A stretch of 16,523 bases of DNA from Bacillota bacterium (lineage in GTDB: Bacteria; Bacillota; Clostridia; Clostridiales; Clostridiaceae), in assembly GCA_023435985.1 (NCBI GenBank), contig JAEZKY010000382.1:1-16523 (forward strand), given 5' to 3'. Shown one piece after another: positions 6,647 to 14,542 of this stretch. The position numbers were made by a program, and so were the translations under genes. Position 1 is the first letter of the stretch. Each line of letters begins with the position of its first letter. The notes beneath the pieces were generated by a model. The model was not told where the DNA came from, ran no database searches, and worked only from the letters and a program-made list of their open reading frames with translations.

Positions 6647-7699
6647 GTGGAAAATCTAGTTGTTGAACTTGGAGAAAGAAGTTATCCAATCCTGATCAAA
6701 AAAGGATTGATGAATGAAGTAAATGTTGAAATTCAGAAGATTTACAAAGGAAAAAAAATATTTATATTAACTGATAAAAATGTAAATTCTTATTATGGAG
6801 ATAAGATAAAATCATGCTTAGTTAATTCAGGATATGATGTTAAAATAATGGCTTTAGAAGCAGGTGAAGAAACAAAAGCTTTCAGCACGTTGCCTTTAAT
6901 ATACAATGAACTTTTAGATTTTAAAATTACAAGAAGTGATTTAATAATAACTCTTGGTGGTGGAGTGATTGGAGATCTTGGTGGATTTGCTGCAGCCACT
7001 TTTTTAAGAGGAGTAGATTTTGTTCAAATACCAACATCTTTGCTGGCTCAGGTTGATAGTAGCGTAGGAGGAAAAGTTGCAGTTGATTTAGAAAGAGGTA
7101 AAAATCTAGTTGGAAGCTTTTATCAACCTAAAGCAGTTTTAATAGATCCCGATGTATTAAAAACTTTAAATGAAAAATTTTTTAAAGATGGTATGGGTGA
7201 AGTAATTAAATATGGATGTATAAAGGATAGAGAATTCTTCTATTTCTTAAAGAGCTTGAAAACTAAAGAAGAAGTTATGCACAATATTGAAAAAATTATC
7301 CACAAATGCTGCTTTATAAAAAAATGTGTTGTGGAAAATGATGAAAAAGATACAGGGGAAAGGATGCTGTTAAATTTTGGACATACTTTAGGCCATGCAA
7401 TAGAGACTTATTATAATTTTAAAAAATTTACTCACGGAGAAGGCGTTGCTATAGGTATGTATGAAATAAGCAGAATTGCAGAAAATAAAGGACTTACTGA
7501 AAAAGGTGTAAGCGAAGAAATTAAAGAAATACTAATTCAATATGGGCTTCCTTATGAAGTCGAGATAAAAGATAATTCTGCAATTTTAGACACCATAGCT
7601 TTAGATAAGAAAAATATAGATAATTCCTTAAAGGTAGTATTACTAAAAAATATTGGTGAATCATTTTTAGAGAAGACTAGTGTGGAGTTTTTCAAGTAA
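6647..7699 (+). CDS. aroB: 3-dehydroquinate synthase
   Basis: It converts DAHP to 3-dehydroquinate, step two of the shikimate pathway, using NAD+ and a divalent metal. The 350 residues match the family. The NAD-binding loop GGGVIGDLGGFAA, the active-site stretch PTSLLAQVDSSVGGK and the segment GKNLVGSFYQP are intact. Metal ligands are E185 (GMGEVIKYG), H246 (NFGHTLGH) and H263 (THGEG). GTG 6647 is the start, with AGGAGAG at 6631-6637. It is the first gene of the aromatic cluster. The 104-nt gap to aroA carries a hairpin. Confidence 0.96.
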   Translation: MENLVVELGERSYPILIKKGLMNEVNVEIQKIYKGKKIFILTDKNVNSYYGDKIKSCLVNSGYDVKIMALEAGEETKAFSTLPLIYNELLDFKITRSDLIITLGGGVIGDLGGFAAATFLRGVDFVQIPTSLLAQVDSSVGGKVAVDLERGKNLVGSFYQPKAVLIDPDVLKTLNEKFFKDGMGEVIKYGCIKDREFFYFLKSLKTKEEVMHNIEKIIHKCCFIKKCVVENDEKDTGERMLLNFGHTLGHAIETYYNFKKFTHGEGVAIGMYEISRIAENKGLTEKGVSEEIKEILIQYGLPYEVEIKDNSAILDTIALDKKNIDNSLKVVLLKNIGESFLEKTSVEFFK

Positions 7700-7733
7700 G
7701 TAATATACATCATGAATTTTATATTGTGAATTA

Positions 7734-7786
7734 AGGCGCATGAAAATAGGCTGGCAGATGGGCTTGTTATTTTTTTGATTGTGCCT
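7734..7786. repeat. Hairpin element between aroB and aroA
   Basis: AGGCGCA (7734-7740) pairs with TGTGCCT (7780-7786), including one G-U. Inside, AAAATA near 7743 can pair with TATTTT near 7768, making a long interrupted stem. The segment is richer in G+C than its surroundings. Its complement reads CATGCGCCTTAA and shares this and an ATTTT block with the structured segment after cls (3031-3065), so both may be copies of one dispersed repeat. A T-run near 7770 could allow partial termination. Confidence 0.45.
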
Positions 7787-7803
7787 AACTAAGAGGTGAT
7801 GAA

Positions 7804-9111
7804 ATGGGAGATTTTAAAATATATCCAAGGAAATTAAATGGCGAAGTTAAGATACCCCCATCTAAGAGCATGGCTCATAGGGCAGTAATCTGTGCGGCCC
7901 TTGGAGATGGAGTAAGTAAAGTTACAAATATAGATTACTCTGATGATATTATAGCAACAATTGAAGCTATGTCGTCATTAGGAGCAAGGATAACAAAAAA
8001 AGAAGAGCATCTTGAAATTTGTGGAATTAAAAGTCCTGAAAATATTGAAGCTAATTTAGTAAGGAACGAAAGGCTTATAGATTGTAATGAATCAGGTTCA
8101 ACCTTAAGATTTTTAGTACCTATTGCAGCCCTATTTGATGGTGTCAACAGATTTGTTGGAAGAGGTAATTTAGGGAAAAGGCCTTTAGATACATACTATA
8201 ATATATTTGATGAACAGAATATAAAGTATTCTTATAAAGAAGGCGTACTAGATTTAAAGACAGAAGGTAAATTACAGTCAGGGGAATTTAAAGTTAAAGG
8301 AAATATCAGCTCGCAGTTCATAACAGGTTTATTATTTACCCTTCCTCTTTTAGATGGAGATTCTAAAATTCTAATAACAACAGAAATGGAATCAAAGGGA
8401 TATATTGATTTAACCTTAAGTGCAATGAAAGACTTTGGCATAGAGATTATAAATAACAATTATGAAGAATTTATAATAAAGGGAAATCAAACCTATAAGA
8501 GCAGGGACTATCGAGTTGAAGGAGATTATTCTCAAGGGGCATTTTTCTTTTGTGCAGATGCACTTTCAAATAATGTAATTTTAAATGATTTAAAGTTAGA
8601 TTCTCTTCAAGGAGATAAAGAAGTAATAGATATTTTAACAAGAATGGGATTAGATATAATTAATAAAAATAATGGGTTAATCGGAATAGCAAATGAAAGA
8701 CTAAAAGCAACTATAATTGATGGTTCTCAATGCCCAGACATAATTCCTGTAGTAGCTTTAGTTGCAGCACTAAGCACAGGTACAACAGAAATAATAAATG
8801 CTGGAAGACTCAGGATTAAAGAATGTGACAGATTAGCAGCTGTAACGTCTGAGCTTAATAAGTTAGGAGCTAAAATTAAAGAAAGAGAAGATGGATTAAT
8901 AATAGAGGGAGTTAAAGAGCTAAAAGGTGGAGCAGAAATCTGGAGTCACAAGGATCATAGAATTGCAATGACTATAGCTATAGCATCTACTGTATGTAAA
9001 GATCCAATAGTGCTTAAGGATTACGAATGTGTTTCTAAATCATATCCTCAGTTTTGGGAAGATTTTAAAAGTTTAGGAGGTGTATTTGATGAGTGGAATA
9101 TGGGGGAATAA
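7804..9111 (+). CDS. aroA: 3-phosphoshikimate 1-carboxyvinyltransferase (EPSP synthase)
   Basis: It transfers the enolpyruvyl group of PEP to shikimate-3-phosphate, step six of the pathway. The 435 residues fit the family. Visible substrate-binding elements are PPSKSMAHRA (K21, S22, R26), the PEP-loop NESGSTLRF (G98, R102), GNISSQF for shikimate phosphate, CPDIIP with the catalytic D312, KECDRLA (E340, R343) and KDHRIAM (R386). A glycine is kept in the PEP loop where some glyphosate-tolerant enzymes have alanine, but sensitivity cannot be judged by eye. ATG 7804 follows AAGAGGTGA. The 3' end overlaps aroC by 23 bp, implying coupled translation. Confidence 0.96.
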   Translation: MGDFKIYPRKLNGEVKIPPSKSMAHRAVICAALGDGVSKVTNIDYSDDIIATIEAMSSLGARITKKEEHLEICGIKSPENIEANLVRNERLIDCNESGSTLRFLVPIAALFDGVNRFVGRGNLGKRPLDTYYNIFDEQNIKYSYKEGVLDLKTEGKLQSGEFKVKGNISSQFITGLLFTLPLLDGDSKILITTEMESKGYIDLTLSAMKDFGIEIINNNYEEFIIKGNQTYKSRDYRVEGDYSQGAFFFCADALSNNVILNDLKLDSLQGDKEVIDILTRMGLDIINKNNGLIGIANERLKATIIDGSQCPDIIPVVALVAALSTGTTEIINAGRLRIKECDRLAAVTSELNKLGAKIKEREDGLIIEGVKELKGGAEIWSHKDHRIAMTIAIASTVCKDPIVLKDYECVSKSYPQFWEDFKSLGGVFDEWNMGE

Positions 9112-10162
9112 CTTAAAAGTTTCTATTTTCGGTGAGTCACATGGGGTCGGAATAGGAATTACAATAGATGGTCTTCCTTCTGGTGTTGAAATTAACCTAG
9201 AAGAAGTTATGAAGGAAATGGCTAGACGTGCTCCAGGAAAAAGTAATTTATCTACAGCAAGAAAAGAAGCTGATGCACCAGAAATTTTAAGTGGATTTTT
9301 TGAAGGAAAGACCACAGGAACTCCTCTTTGTGCAGTGATTAGAAACTCAGATATGCGCTCTAAGGACTATGGAAAGCTTAAGGATTTAATGAGACCAGGT
9401 CATGCAGATTATCCAGGGTATGTTAGATACAATGGATTTAATGATTATAGAGGTGGCGGATCTTTCTCAGGAAGAATTACTGCACCATTAGTATTTGCAG
9501 GTGCTATTTGTAAGCAGGTACTAGCAGTTAAGGGAATAAGTATAGGGGCTCATATTAAAAGTATTGGTGATATTGAAGATAAAAGTTTTTATGAGGTAGA
9601 ATTAAATAAAGAACTTTTAGAAGATCTAAAAAATAAAGAATTACCTCTTTTAATTTCAGAAAAAGAGGAAGAAATGAGGGAGATAATCCTTAAAGCAAAA
9701 AAAGAACAGGATTCTGTGGGAGGAACTATTGAATGCACAGTTCTTGGTATAAATGCAGGAATCGGAAATCCGTTTTTTGATTCAGTTGAGTCAACTTTAG
9801 CTCACTTAATGTTCTCTGTTCCAGCGGTTAAGGGAATAGAATTTGGAAAGGGCTTTGAAATGAGTAAACTTAGGGGTTCAAATTGCAATGACGAATATTA
9901 TTATGATGGTGATAAGGTAAAGACTTATACAAACAATAATGGTGGAATTACAGGTGGAATTACAAATGGAATGCCAATATTATTTAAGGTTGCAATGAAG
10001 CCGACACCATCAATATCTAAAGCTCAAAGAACAATAGATATTGCAGAAAAAAAAGAGTCAGAGCTTATAATTGAAGGAAGACATGATCCATGCATTGTAC
10101 AAAGGGCTGTTCCAGTAATTGAGGCAGTAACTGCAATAGGGATATTAGATTTAATCAGTTAA
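9089..10162 (+). CDS. aroC: Chorismate synthase
   Basis: It forms chorismate from EPSP with reduced FMN, the last step of the common pathway. The 357 residues are the usual length. Signatures are GESHG (15-19), RPGHADYPGY with H105, YRGGGSFSGRITAP (about 120-133) and GRHDPC with RAVPVIEAV near the C-terminus. In SGRITA, the position that is Glu in the E. coli-type RETA motif is Ile; I take this as a lineage variant, not damage. ATG 9089 is preferred to GTG 9080 because AGGAGG (9075-9080) lies 8 nt upstream of the ATG and overlaps the GTG. The start lies inside aroA. Confidence 0.96.
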   Translation: MSGIWGNNLKVSIFGESHGVGIGITIDGLPSGVEINLEEVMKEMARRAPGKSNLSTARKEADAPEILSGFFEGKTTGTPLCAVIRNSDMRSKDYGKLKDLMRPGHADYPGYVRYNGFNDYRGGGSFSGRITAPLVFAGAICKQVLAVKGISIGAHIKSIGDIEDKSFYEVELNKELLEDLKNKELPLLISEKEEEMREIILKAKKEQDSVGGTIECTVLGINAGIGNPFFDSVESTLAHLMFSVPAVKGIEFGKGFEMSKLRGSNCNDEYYYDGDKVKTYTNNNGGITGGITNGMPILFKVAMKPTPSISKAQRTIDIAEKKESELIIEGRHDPCIVQRAVPVIEAVTAIGILDLIS

Positions 10163-10189
10163 AGGTCAAGAATTAAGAGTTTAGGATGC

Positions 10190-10205
10190 AAGTTTTATAA
10201 AACTT
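10190..10205. repeat. Perfect 16-bp palindrome in the aroC-pheA gap
   Basis: AAGTTTTA/TAAAACTT is self-complementary with no spacer. It lies 54 nt upstream of the pheA start. A second, weaker inverted pair, CTGTTA and TAACAG, follows within the same gap. Either an operator or a remnant of a foldback element is possible. Confidence 0.4.
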
Positions 10206-10258
10206 TATTCAAAACTGTTAATTATGGATTTATAACAGATCTAAAAGGAGAGAGTAAA

Positions 10259-11392
10259 GTGACGGAATTAGATGATTATAGAAAGAGCATTGATGAAATA
10301 GATAAAAAAATAACGGAATTATTTGAAAAGAGGATGGATGTAGTTCTTAAGGTTGGGGAATATAAAAAGAAAAATAATTTAGCAGTCTTTGATGAAAGTA
10401 GAGAAAAAGAAGTCATTGAAAAAAACTTAGGATATCTTGAAAATAAAACTTATGAAGAAGGAACTAGAGAATTCTTCACTCAGATAATGGAAATTGCTAA
10501 GAAGCTTGAGAATAAAAAAATTGAAAAGGCTGTTGAAGAATATAAATTTACGCAACATCAAAGTTCTATAAATAAAGAGAAGATTGGTTATTACGGAGTT
10601 AAAGGATCTTTTACAGAAGAAGCCATGATAAAATATTTTGGAGCTGTTAAAGCAGCAAAGGCGTATGAAGAATTTGAAAATGTTTTTGCTGCAGTTAAAG
10701 ATGGTGAAATTGATTATGGAGTAGTTCCAATAGAAAATTCGTCAACAGGTGCTATTTCACAAGTTTATGATCTTTTATATAAATATGATTTTTATATTGT
10801 CGGTGAAGAATGTATTAAGATAAATCAACATTTAATTGGTGTAAAAGATGCAAAATTAGAAACAATTAAAGAAGTATATTCACATCCACAAGGCTTTGAA
10901 CAGAGTACGGAGTTTCTTAAAAAGCATAACGCTTGGAAGCTGATTCCTTTTCATAGTACTGCCGATAGCGTTAAACTTGTAAGTGATTTAAATGATAAGT
11001 CTAAGGCAGCTATTGCAAGTAAAAGAGCTGCAAGTATATATAATTTAGAAATAATAAAAGAAAATATAAATAATCAAAGTGAAAACTCTACAAGATTTAT
11101 AATAATATCAAAGGAACTTGAAACAAATTCTAGTTGTAATAAGGTAAGTGTAGTGTTTTCTCTTGAACATAAAGCTGGTACATTATATAAATTATTAAGT
11201 CATTTTGCAGAAAATGACATAAACATGATGAAGATTGAATCAAGACCAATGGAAAAAGGAGCATGGAAGTATTTCTTATATGTTGATTTTGAAGGAAATC
11301 TTGAAAGCGAAAAAGTCAGAAAAGCATTAAGTCTAATAGAGCAAAGCAGTGCTTACTTTAAACTTATAGGAGGATACAAGAAATATAGTTAA
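10259..11392 (+). CDS. pheA: Bifunctional chorismate mutase / prephenate dehydratase
   Basis: It rearranges chorismate to prephenate and dehydrates this to phenylpyruvate. Three domains are visible. Residues 1-90 are an AroQ-type chorismate mutase with R8, R25, K36, D45, R48 and E49, matching E. coli R11, R28, K39, D48, R51 and E52 at a constant offset; by eye, E84 falls where E. coli has Q88. Residues about 113-288 are the prephenate dehydratase, with GYYGVKGSFTEEA, VPIENSSTGAI and the catalytic NSTRF containing T278. Residues about 297-377 are an ACT domain with ESRP at 327-330, the phenylalanine-binding motif, so feedback inhibition by Phe is expected. Start is GTG 10259, after AAAAGGAGAG. 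The stop lies in the left arm of a foldback element. Confidence 0.95.
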   Translation: MTELDDYRKSIDEIDKKITELFEKRMDVVLKVGEYKKKNNLAVFDESREKEVIEKNLGYLENKTYEEGTREFFTQIMEIAKKLENKKIEKAVEEYKFTQHQSSINKEKIGYYGVKGSFTEEAMIKYFGAVKAAKAYEEFENVFAAVKDGEIDYGVVPIENSSTGAISQVYDLLYKYDFYIVGEECIKINQHLIGVKDAKLETIKEVYSHPQGFEQSTEFLKKHNAWKLIPFHSTADSVKLVSDLNDKSKAAIASKRAASIYNLEIIKENINNQSENSTRFIIISKELETNSSCNKVSVVFSLEHKAGTLYKLLSHFAENDINMMKIESRPMEKGAWKYFLYVDFEGNLESEKVRKALSLIEQSSAYFKLIGGYKKYS

Positions 11393-11491
11393 GAGTTATT
11401 AAAGGAAAGCCTTACGGCTTTTCAAAAATAAATATACAAAAAAATCCTGAAAGGATTTTTATCCATAAACTCAAGACTTTTAACTCTTAAC
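11388..11491. repeat. MITE-like foldback element between pheA and aroE
   Basis: Outer inverted arms GTTAAGAGTT (11388-11397) and AACTCTTAAC (11482-11491) are perfect. Inside sit two hairpins: GGAAAGCC (11404-11411) with GGCTTTTC (11416-11423), loop TTAC, and AAAAATCCT (11440-11448) with AGGATTTTT (11452-11460), loop GAA. The right side continues with short TTAACTC/CTAACT repeats. No ORF is present. The form suggests a small dispersed non-coding repeat. The left arm contains the pheA stop codon, and the second hairpin, ending in T5, could act as a weak terminator. Confidence 0.6.
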
Positions 11492-11519
11492 TCCTAACTG
11501 AATAAAAGGGGGGATTAAT

Positions 11520-12332
11520 TTGGATTTTTATGGATTGTTCGGAGAAAAATTATCTCATAGCCTTTCACCTAAAATTCATAATAATTTTTTTAAAGCTTCA
11601 AATATTGAAGGTGCATACAAGCTTTTTGAGGTCAAAAAAGAAGAATTAGGTAAAGCGGTAGAGGCAATAAAAGTTCTTAAGGTAAAGGGAGTAAATGTTA
11701 CTATTCCATATAAGCAGGATGTAATAAAATATTTAGATTTTATATCGGAAGAAGCACAAAAAATAGGTGCAATAAATACAATTCATTTAGATAATGGGAA
11801 ATTATATGGTTATAATACAGATTATTTTGGCTTTGGAACTATTATTAAAAATAATAGTATTGAAATTAAAAATAGTATAGCTATGGTGCTTGGAAATGGT
11901 GGAGCAGCTAAGGCTGTAATAACCTATTTGCTGGATCAAGGAATTAAAAAGATTTATTTAGTTTCCAGAAGAAAAAGTATCAATTTTGATTATAATGATG
12001 AAAAAATTGAAATTAAAACTTATGAAGAAATAGGCGATATAAAAGGAGATATTTTGATAAATACGACTCCTCTTGGAATGTATCCTAATGCAGATGCTAC
12101 ACCAGTGGATGAAGACGTAATAAATAATTTTAATGTATTAATAGATATAATTTATAATCCTAAGGAAACAAAGTTCTTAAAAATAGGTGAAAAATTAAGC
12201 AAAAAAGTATGCGGTGGAATCGAAATGCTCATTGGGCAAGCTATAAAATCTGAAGAAATATGGCAGGAACATCCTTTGGATAAGGCTGTGGCAGAAGAGC
12301 TATATTCAATGTTTCAAGATGAATTTAAGTAG
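11520..12332 (+). CDS. aroE: Shikimate dehydrogenase
   Basis: It reduces 3-dehydroshikimate to shikimate with NADPH, step four. The 270 residues are standard. The substrate domain has SHSLSPKIHN, VNVTIPYK with the catalytic K65, and NTDYFGFG with D101. The nucleotide-binding part has LGNGGAAKA and SRRKS, where a basic pair after the second strand fits NADP(H). NTTPLGMYP and GGIEMLIGQA complete the family pattern. The start is TTG 11520, supported by a run of six G (11508-11513) 6 nt upstream and by the position of the first conserved motif (YGLFGEKLSHS). A weak start codon after a foldback insertion may lower its expression. It is followed closely by aroK. Confidence 0.95.
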   Translation: MDFYGLFGEKLSHSLSPKIHNNFFKASNIEGAYKLFEVKKEELGKAVEAIKVLKVKGVNVTIPYKQDVIKYLDFISEEAQKIGAINTIHLDNGKLYGYNTDYFGFGTIIKNNSIEIKNSIAMVLGNGGAAKAVITYLLDQGIKKIYLVSRRKSINFDYNDEKIEIKTYEEIGDIKGDILINTTPLGMYPNADATPVDEDVINNFNVLIDIIYNPKETKFLKIGEKLSKKVCGGIEMLIGQAIKSEEIWQEHPLDKAVAEELYSMFQDEFK

Positions 12333-12341
12333 GTGGCATAT

Positions 12342-12851
12342 ATGAAAGACAAAGTAGTGCTTATTGGGATGCCTGGGTGCGGAAAGAGCACAATCGGCAA
12401 AGTAATAAGTAATGGATTAAAGTTAAAATTTTATGATATGGACGAATATATTGAAGATATGACATCTAAGACCATTCCTCAGCTTTTTGAAATGGGAGAA
12501 ACTTACTTTAGAGATTTTGAGACCTTAGCTTGCATTGAATTATCTAAAAAAGATAATATACTGATTTCTTCAGGTGGAGGCGTAATAAAGAGAAAAGAGA
12601 ATATGGATATATTAAAAGAAAAGTCTTATATTGTCTTTATAGATAGGCCTTTAGAGGAGCTTTTGAAAGATATAGATATTTCAGGAAGACCCTTGTTAAA
12701 AGAAGGCAGAGATAAATTAATCAAGTTATATGATGAACGCTATGAATTATATAAATTATATGCAGATGAAATTATCAGGAATGATAAGGAACTTGAAAAT
12801 GTGATAAGTATAGCGAAAGAAGTCATAAGACTTAATTTAGAGCTAGATTAG
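12342..12851 (+). CDS. aroK: Shikimate kinase
   Basis: It phosphorylates shikimate at the 3-hydroxyl with ATP, step five. The 169 residues match the family. The P-loop GMPGCGKST spans 9-17, D34 in YDMDEY and R57 in YFRDFE bind shikimate, SSGGGV (76-81) is the glycine loop, and SGRPLL holds the lid arginine. ATG 12342 is chosen because AGGTGG (12331-12336) precedes it; GTG 12333 lies inside that site. It starts 9 nt after aroE and ends 11 nt before aroQ. Confidence 0.95.
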   Translation: MKDKVVLIGMPGCGKSTIGKVISNGLKLKFYDMDEYIEDMTSKTIPQLFEMGETYFRDFETLACIELSKKDNILISSGGGVIKRKENMDILKEKSYIVFIDRPLEELLKDIDISGRPLLKEGRDKLIKLYDERYELYKLYADEIIRNDKELENVISIAKEVIRLNLELD

Positions 12852-12862
12852 GAGGAATATTA

Positions 12863-13303
12863 ATGAAGATTATGGTCATTAATGGCCCTAACTTAAACAT
12901 GGTTGGAGTTAGGGAAAAAGGAATCTATGGCACAAAATCCTTTGAAGATATATGCGAGTATATTAAGGAAGAAGGCAAAAATAGAGGTCATGAAGTAACC
13001 TTGTTTCAAAGCAATTGTGAAGGTGAAATAATAGATGAACTTCAAAAAGCATATTTTGAGAAGTATGATGGAATAATAATAAATCCAGGGGCTTATACTC
13101 ATTATAGTTATGCGATTCATGATGCTATAAAAGGAATTAATATAGATACAGTTGAAGTACATTTATCTAATGTACATTCAAGAGAAGATTTCAGAAAGAA
13201 ATCTGTAACTGCACCAGCCTGCATAGGTCAAATGTGTGGTTTTGGAGAACAGGGATATATATTAGCTATGAAGGCATTAGAATTGAAAAAGATGTCTAAA
13301 TAG
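12863..13303 (+). CDS. aroQ: 3-dehydroquinate dehydratase, type II
   Basis: It dehydrates 3-dehydroquinate to 3-dehydroshikimate, step three. The 146 residues and motifs identify the type II, flavodoxin-fold dodecameric class: NGPNLNMVG at the N-terminus, R17 and the catalytic Y22 (GIYG), FQSNCEGEIID, INPGAYTHYS, and EVHLSNVHSREDFR with H100. There is no Schiff-base lysine framework of a type I enzyme. AGGAGG (12850-12855) fixes ATG 12863. A gap of 197 nt with an inverted-repeat element separates it from aroF. Confidence 0.96.
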   Translation: MKIMVINGPNLNMVGVREKGIYGTKSFEDICEYIKEEGKNRGHEVTLFQSNCEGEIIDELQKAYFEKYDGIIINPGAYTHYSYAIHDAIKGINIDTVEVHLSNVHSREDFRKKSVTAPACIGQMCGFGEQGYILAMKALELKKMSK

Positions 13304-13315
13304 TTTATTATATAA

Positions 13316-13438
13316 GTTAATTAGCAATTAATAATTTGCAGTAAATAGTAGAAGAAAAGATATAGATATAATTTTTAAAAATATCATCAAAAGTTTTAAA
13401 CATAACTGTGAACTGCAAAATGTGAACTGTTAATTGAC
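13316..13438. repeat. Degenerate foldback element between aroQ and aroF
   Basis: Positions 13316-13348 and the complement of 13406-13438 match at 24 of 33 positions without gaps, sharing blocks such as AATTA and TTTGCAGT. The right arm is built of short repeats of the GTGAACTG type. The middle is A/T-rich and non-coding. It resembles a decayed version of the kind of element after pheA. Confidence 0.5.
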
Positions 13439-13447
13439 AAAAGTAGT

Positions 13448-13462
13448 ATAGAAGTATAGTAG
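13448..13462 (+). promoter_or_regulatory. Motif shared by the aroF and aroB leaders
   Basis: ATAGAAGTATAGTAG is identical to 6598-6612. It ends 38 nt before the aroF start, against 34 nt for aroB. It does not look like a promoter box pair, so an RNA-level or operator role, or chance in A/T-rich DNA, remain open. Confidence 0.35.
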
Positions 13463-13500
13463 TAAAAAATTAAAAGTAGGAGTACAGGAGGAAAGTAAAA

Positions 13501-14514
13501 ATGATAATTATTATGAACCCAAAAGCAACAGAAGAAGAAGTAAGAAAGGTAACATCAGTAATCGAAGCAAAAGGATTAGAGGTTAATCTTTCAAAAGGCG
13601 ATACTTACTATATAGTAGGTATTATAGGAGATACATCTATAATTGATCCTAAAAAAATGCAGGTACTTAAAGGCGTTGATAGAGTTATGAAGGTTCAAGA
13701 ACCTTTTAAAAAAGCTAATAAAATATTTAAGCCAGAAGATACAGTAGTTGATGTCCAAGGATCTATAGTTGGTGGTGGAAAGCTTGGAATAATGGCGGGA
13801 CCATGCTCTGTAGAAAGTGAAGAACAAATCATTGAAGTAGCTAAAAGAGTAAAGGCAGCTGGAGCTAATTTCTTAAGAGGAGGAGCTTTCAAACCAAGAA
13901 CTTCACCTTATAGTTTCCAAGGATTAGAGCTTGAAGGTTTAAAACTATTAAAAGCAGCAAAACAGGAAACAGGGCTACCAATAGTAACAGAGCTTATGTC
14001 AACAGATTATTTGGATTCTTTTGTTGAAAATGTTGATATGATTCAAATTGGTGCTAGAAATATGCAAAACTTTGATTTGCTAAAGCAGGTTGGTAAGACT
14101 AAAACACCAGTATTATTAAAGAGAGGTTTATCAGCAACTATAGAAGAATGGCTTATGTCAGCAGAATACATTATGGCAGGTGGAAATGAAAATGTAATTC
14201 TCTGTGAAAGAGGAGTAAGAACTTTTGAAACTATAACAAGAAATACATTAGATTTACAGGCTGTTCCAGTGATAAAGAAATTATCGCATTTACCTATTAT
14301 TGTAGATCCAAGTCATGCAGGAGGTTATGCTTACCTAGTAGAGCCAATGGCTAAAGCAGCAATTATGGCAGGAGCAGATGGTCTTATGATAGAAGTTCAT
14401 AATGATCCAGAAAATGCATTAAGTGATGGACAGCAATCACTTACTCCAGACCAATTTGATGCACTTATGGCTAAGGTTAAAGCAGTAGCAGATATCGAAG
14501 GTAAAGAAATTTAA
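13501..14514 (+). CDS. aroF: DAHP synthase, type I-beta with N-terminal regulatory domain
   Basis: It condenses PEP and erythrose 4-phosphate to DAHP, the entry step and main control point. In 337 residues, about 1-70 form a ferredoxin-like regulatory domain and the rest a TIM barrel, as in the Thermotoga maritima enzyme. Metal ligands fall at the same numbers as in that enzyme: C102 (GPCSVES), H272 (DPSHAGG), E298 (MIEVH) and D309 (LSDGQQ). LRGGAFKPRTSPYSFQG, KRGLSATIEEW and CERGVRTFE are substrate-binding segments. Feedback inhibition by Tyr or Phe through the N-domain is known for this class; which one cannot be told here. GGAGG precedes ATG 13501. Although first in the pathway, it is eighth in the cluster and has its own long leader. 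Confidence 0.96.
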   Translation: MIIIMNPKATEEEVRKVTSVIEAKGLEVNLSKGDTYYIVGIIGDTSIIDPKKMQVLKGVDRVMKVQEPFKKANKIFKPEDTVVDVQGSIVGGGKLGIMAGPCSVESEEQIIEVAKRVKAAGANFLRGGAFKPRTSPYSFQGLELEGLKLLKAAKQETGLPIVTELMSTDYLDSFVENVDMIQIGARNMQNFDLLKQVGKTKTPVLLKRGLSATIEEWLMSAEYIMAGGNENVILCERGVRTFETITRNTLDLQAVPVIKKLSHLPIIVDPSHAGGYAYLVEPMAKAAIMAGADGLMIEVHNDPENALSDGQQSLTPDQFDALMAKVKAVADIEGKEI

Positions 14515-14542
14515 TTCTGTGTAGATAAAGGGAGCTATTAAT

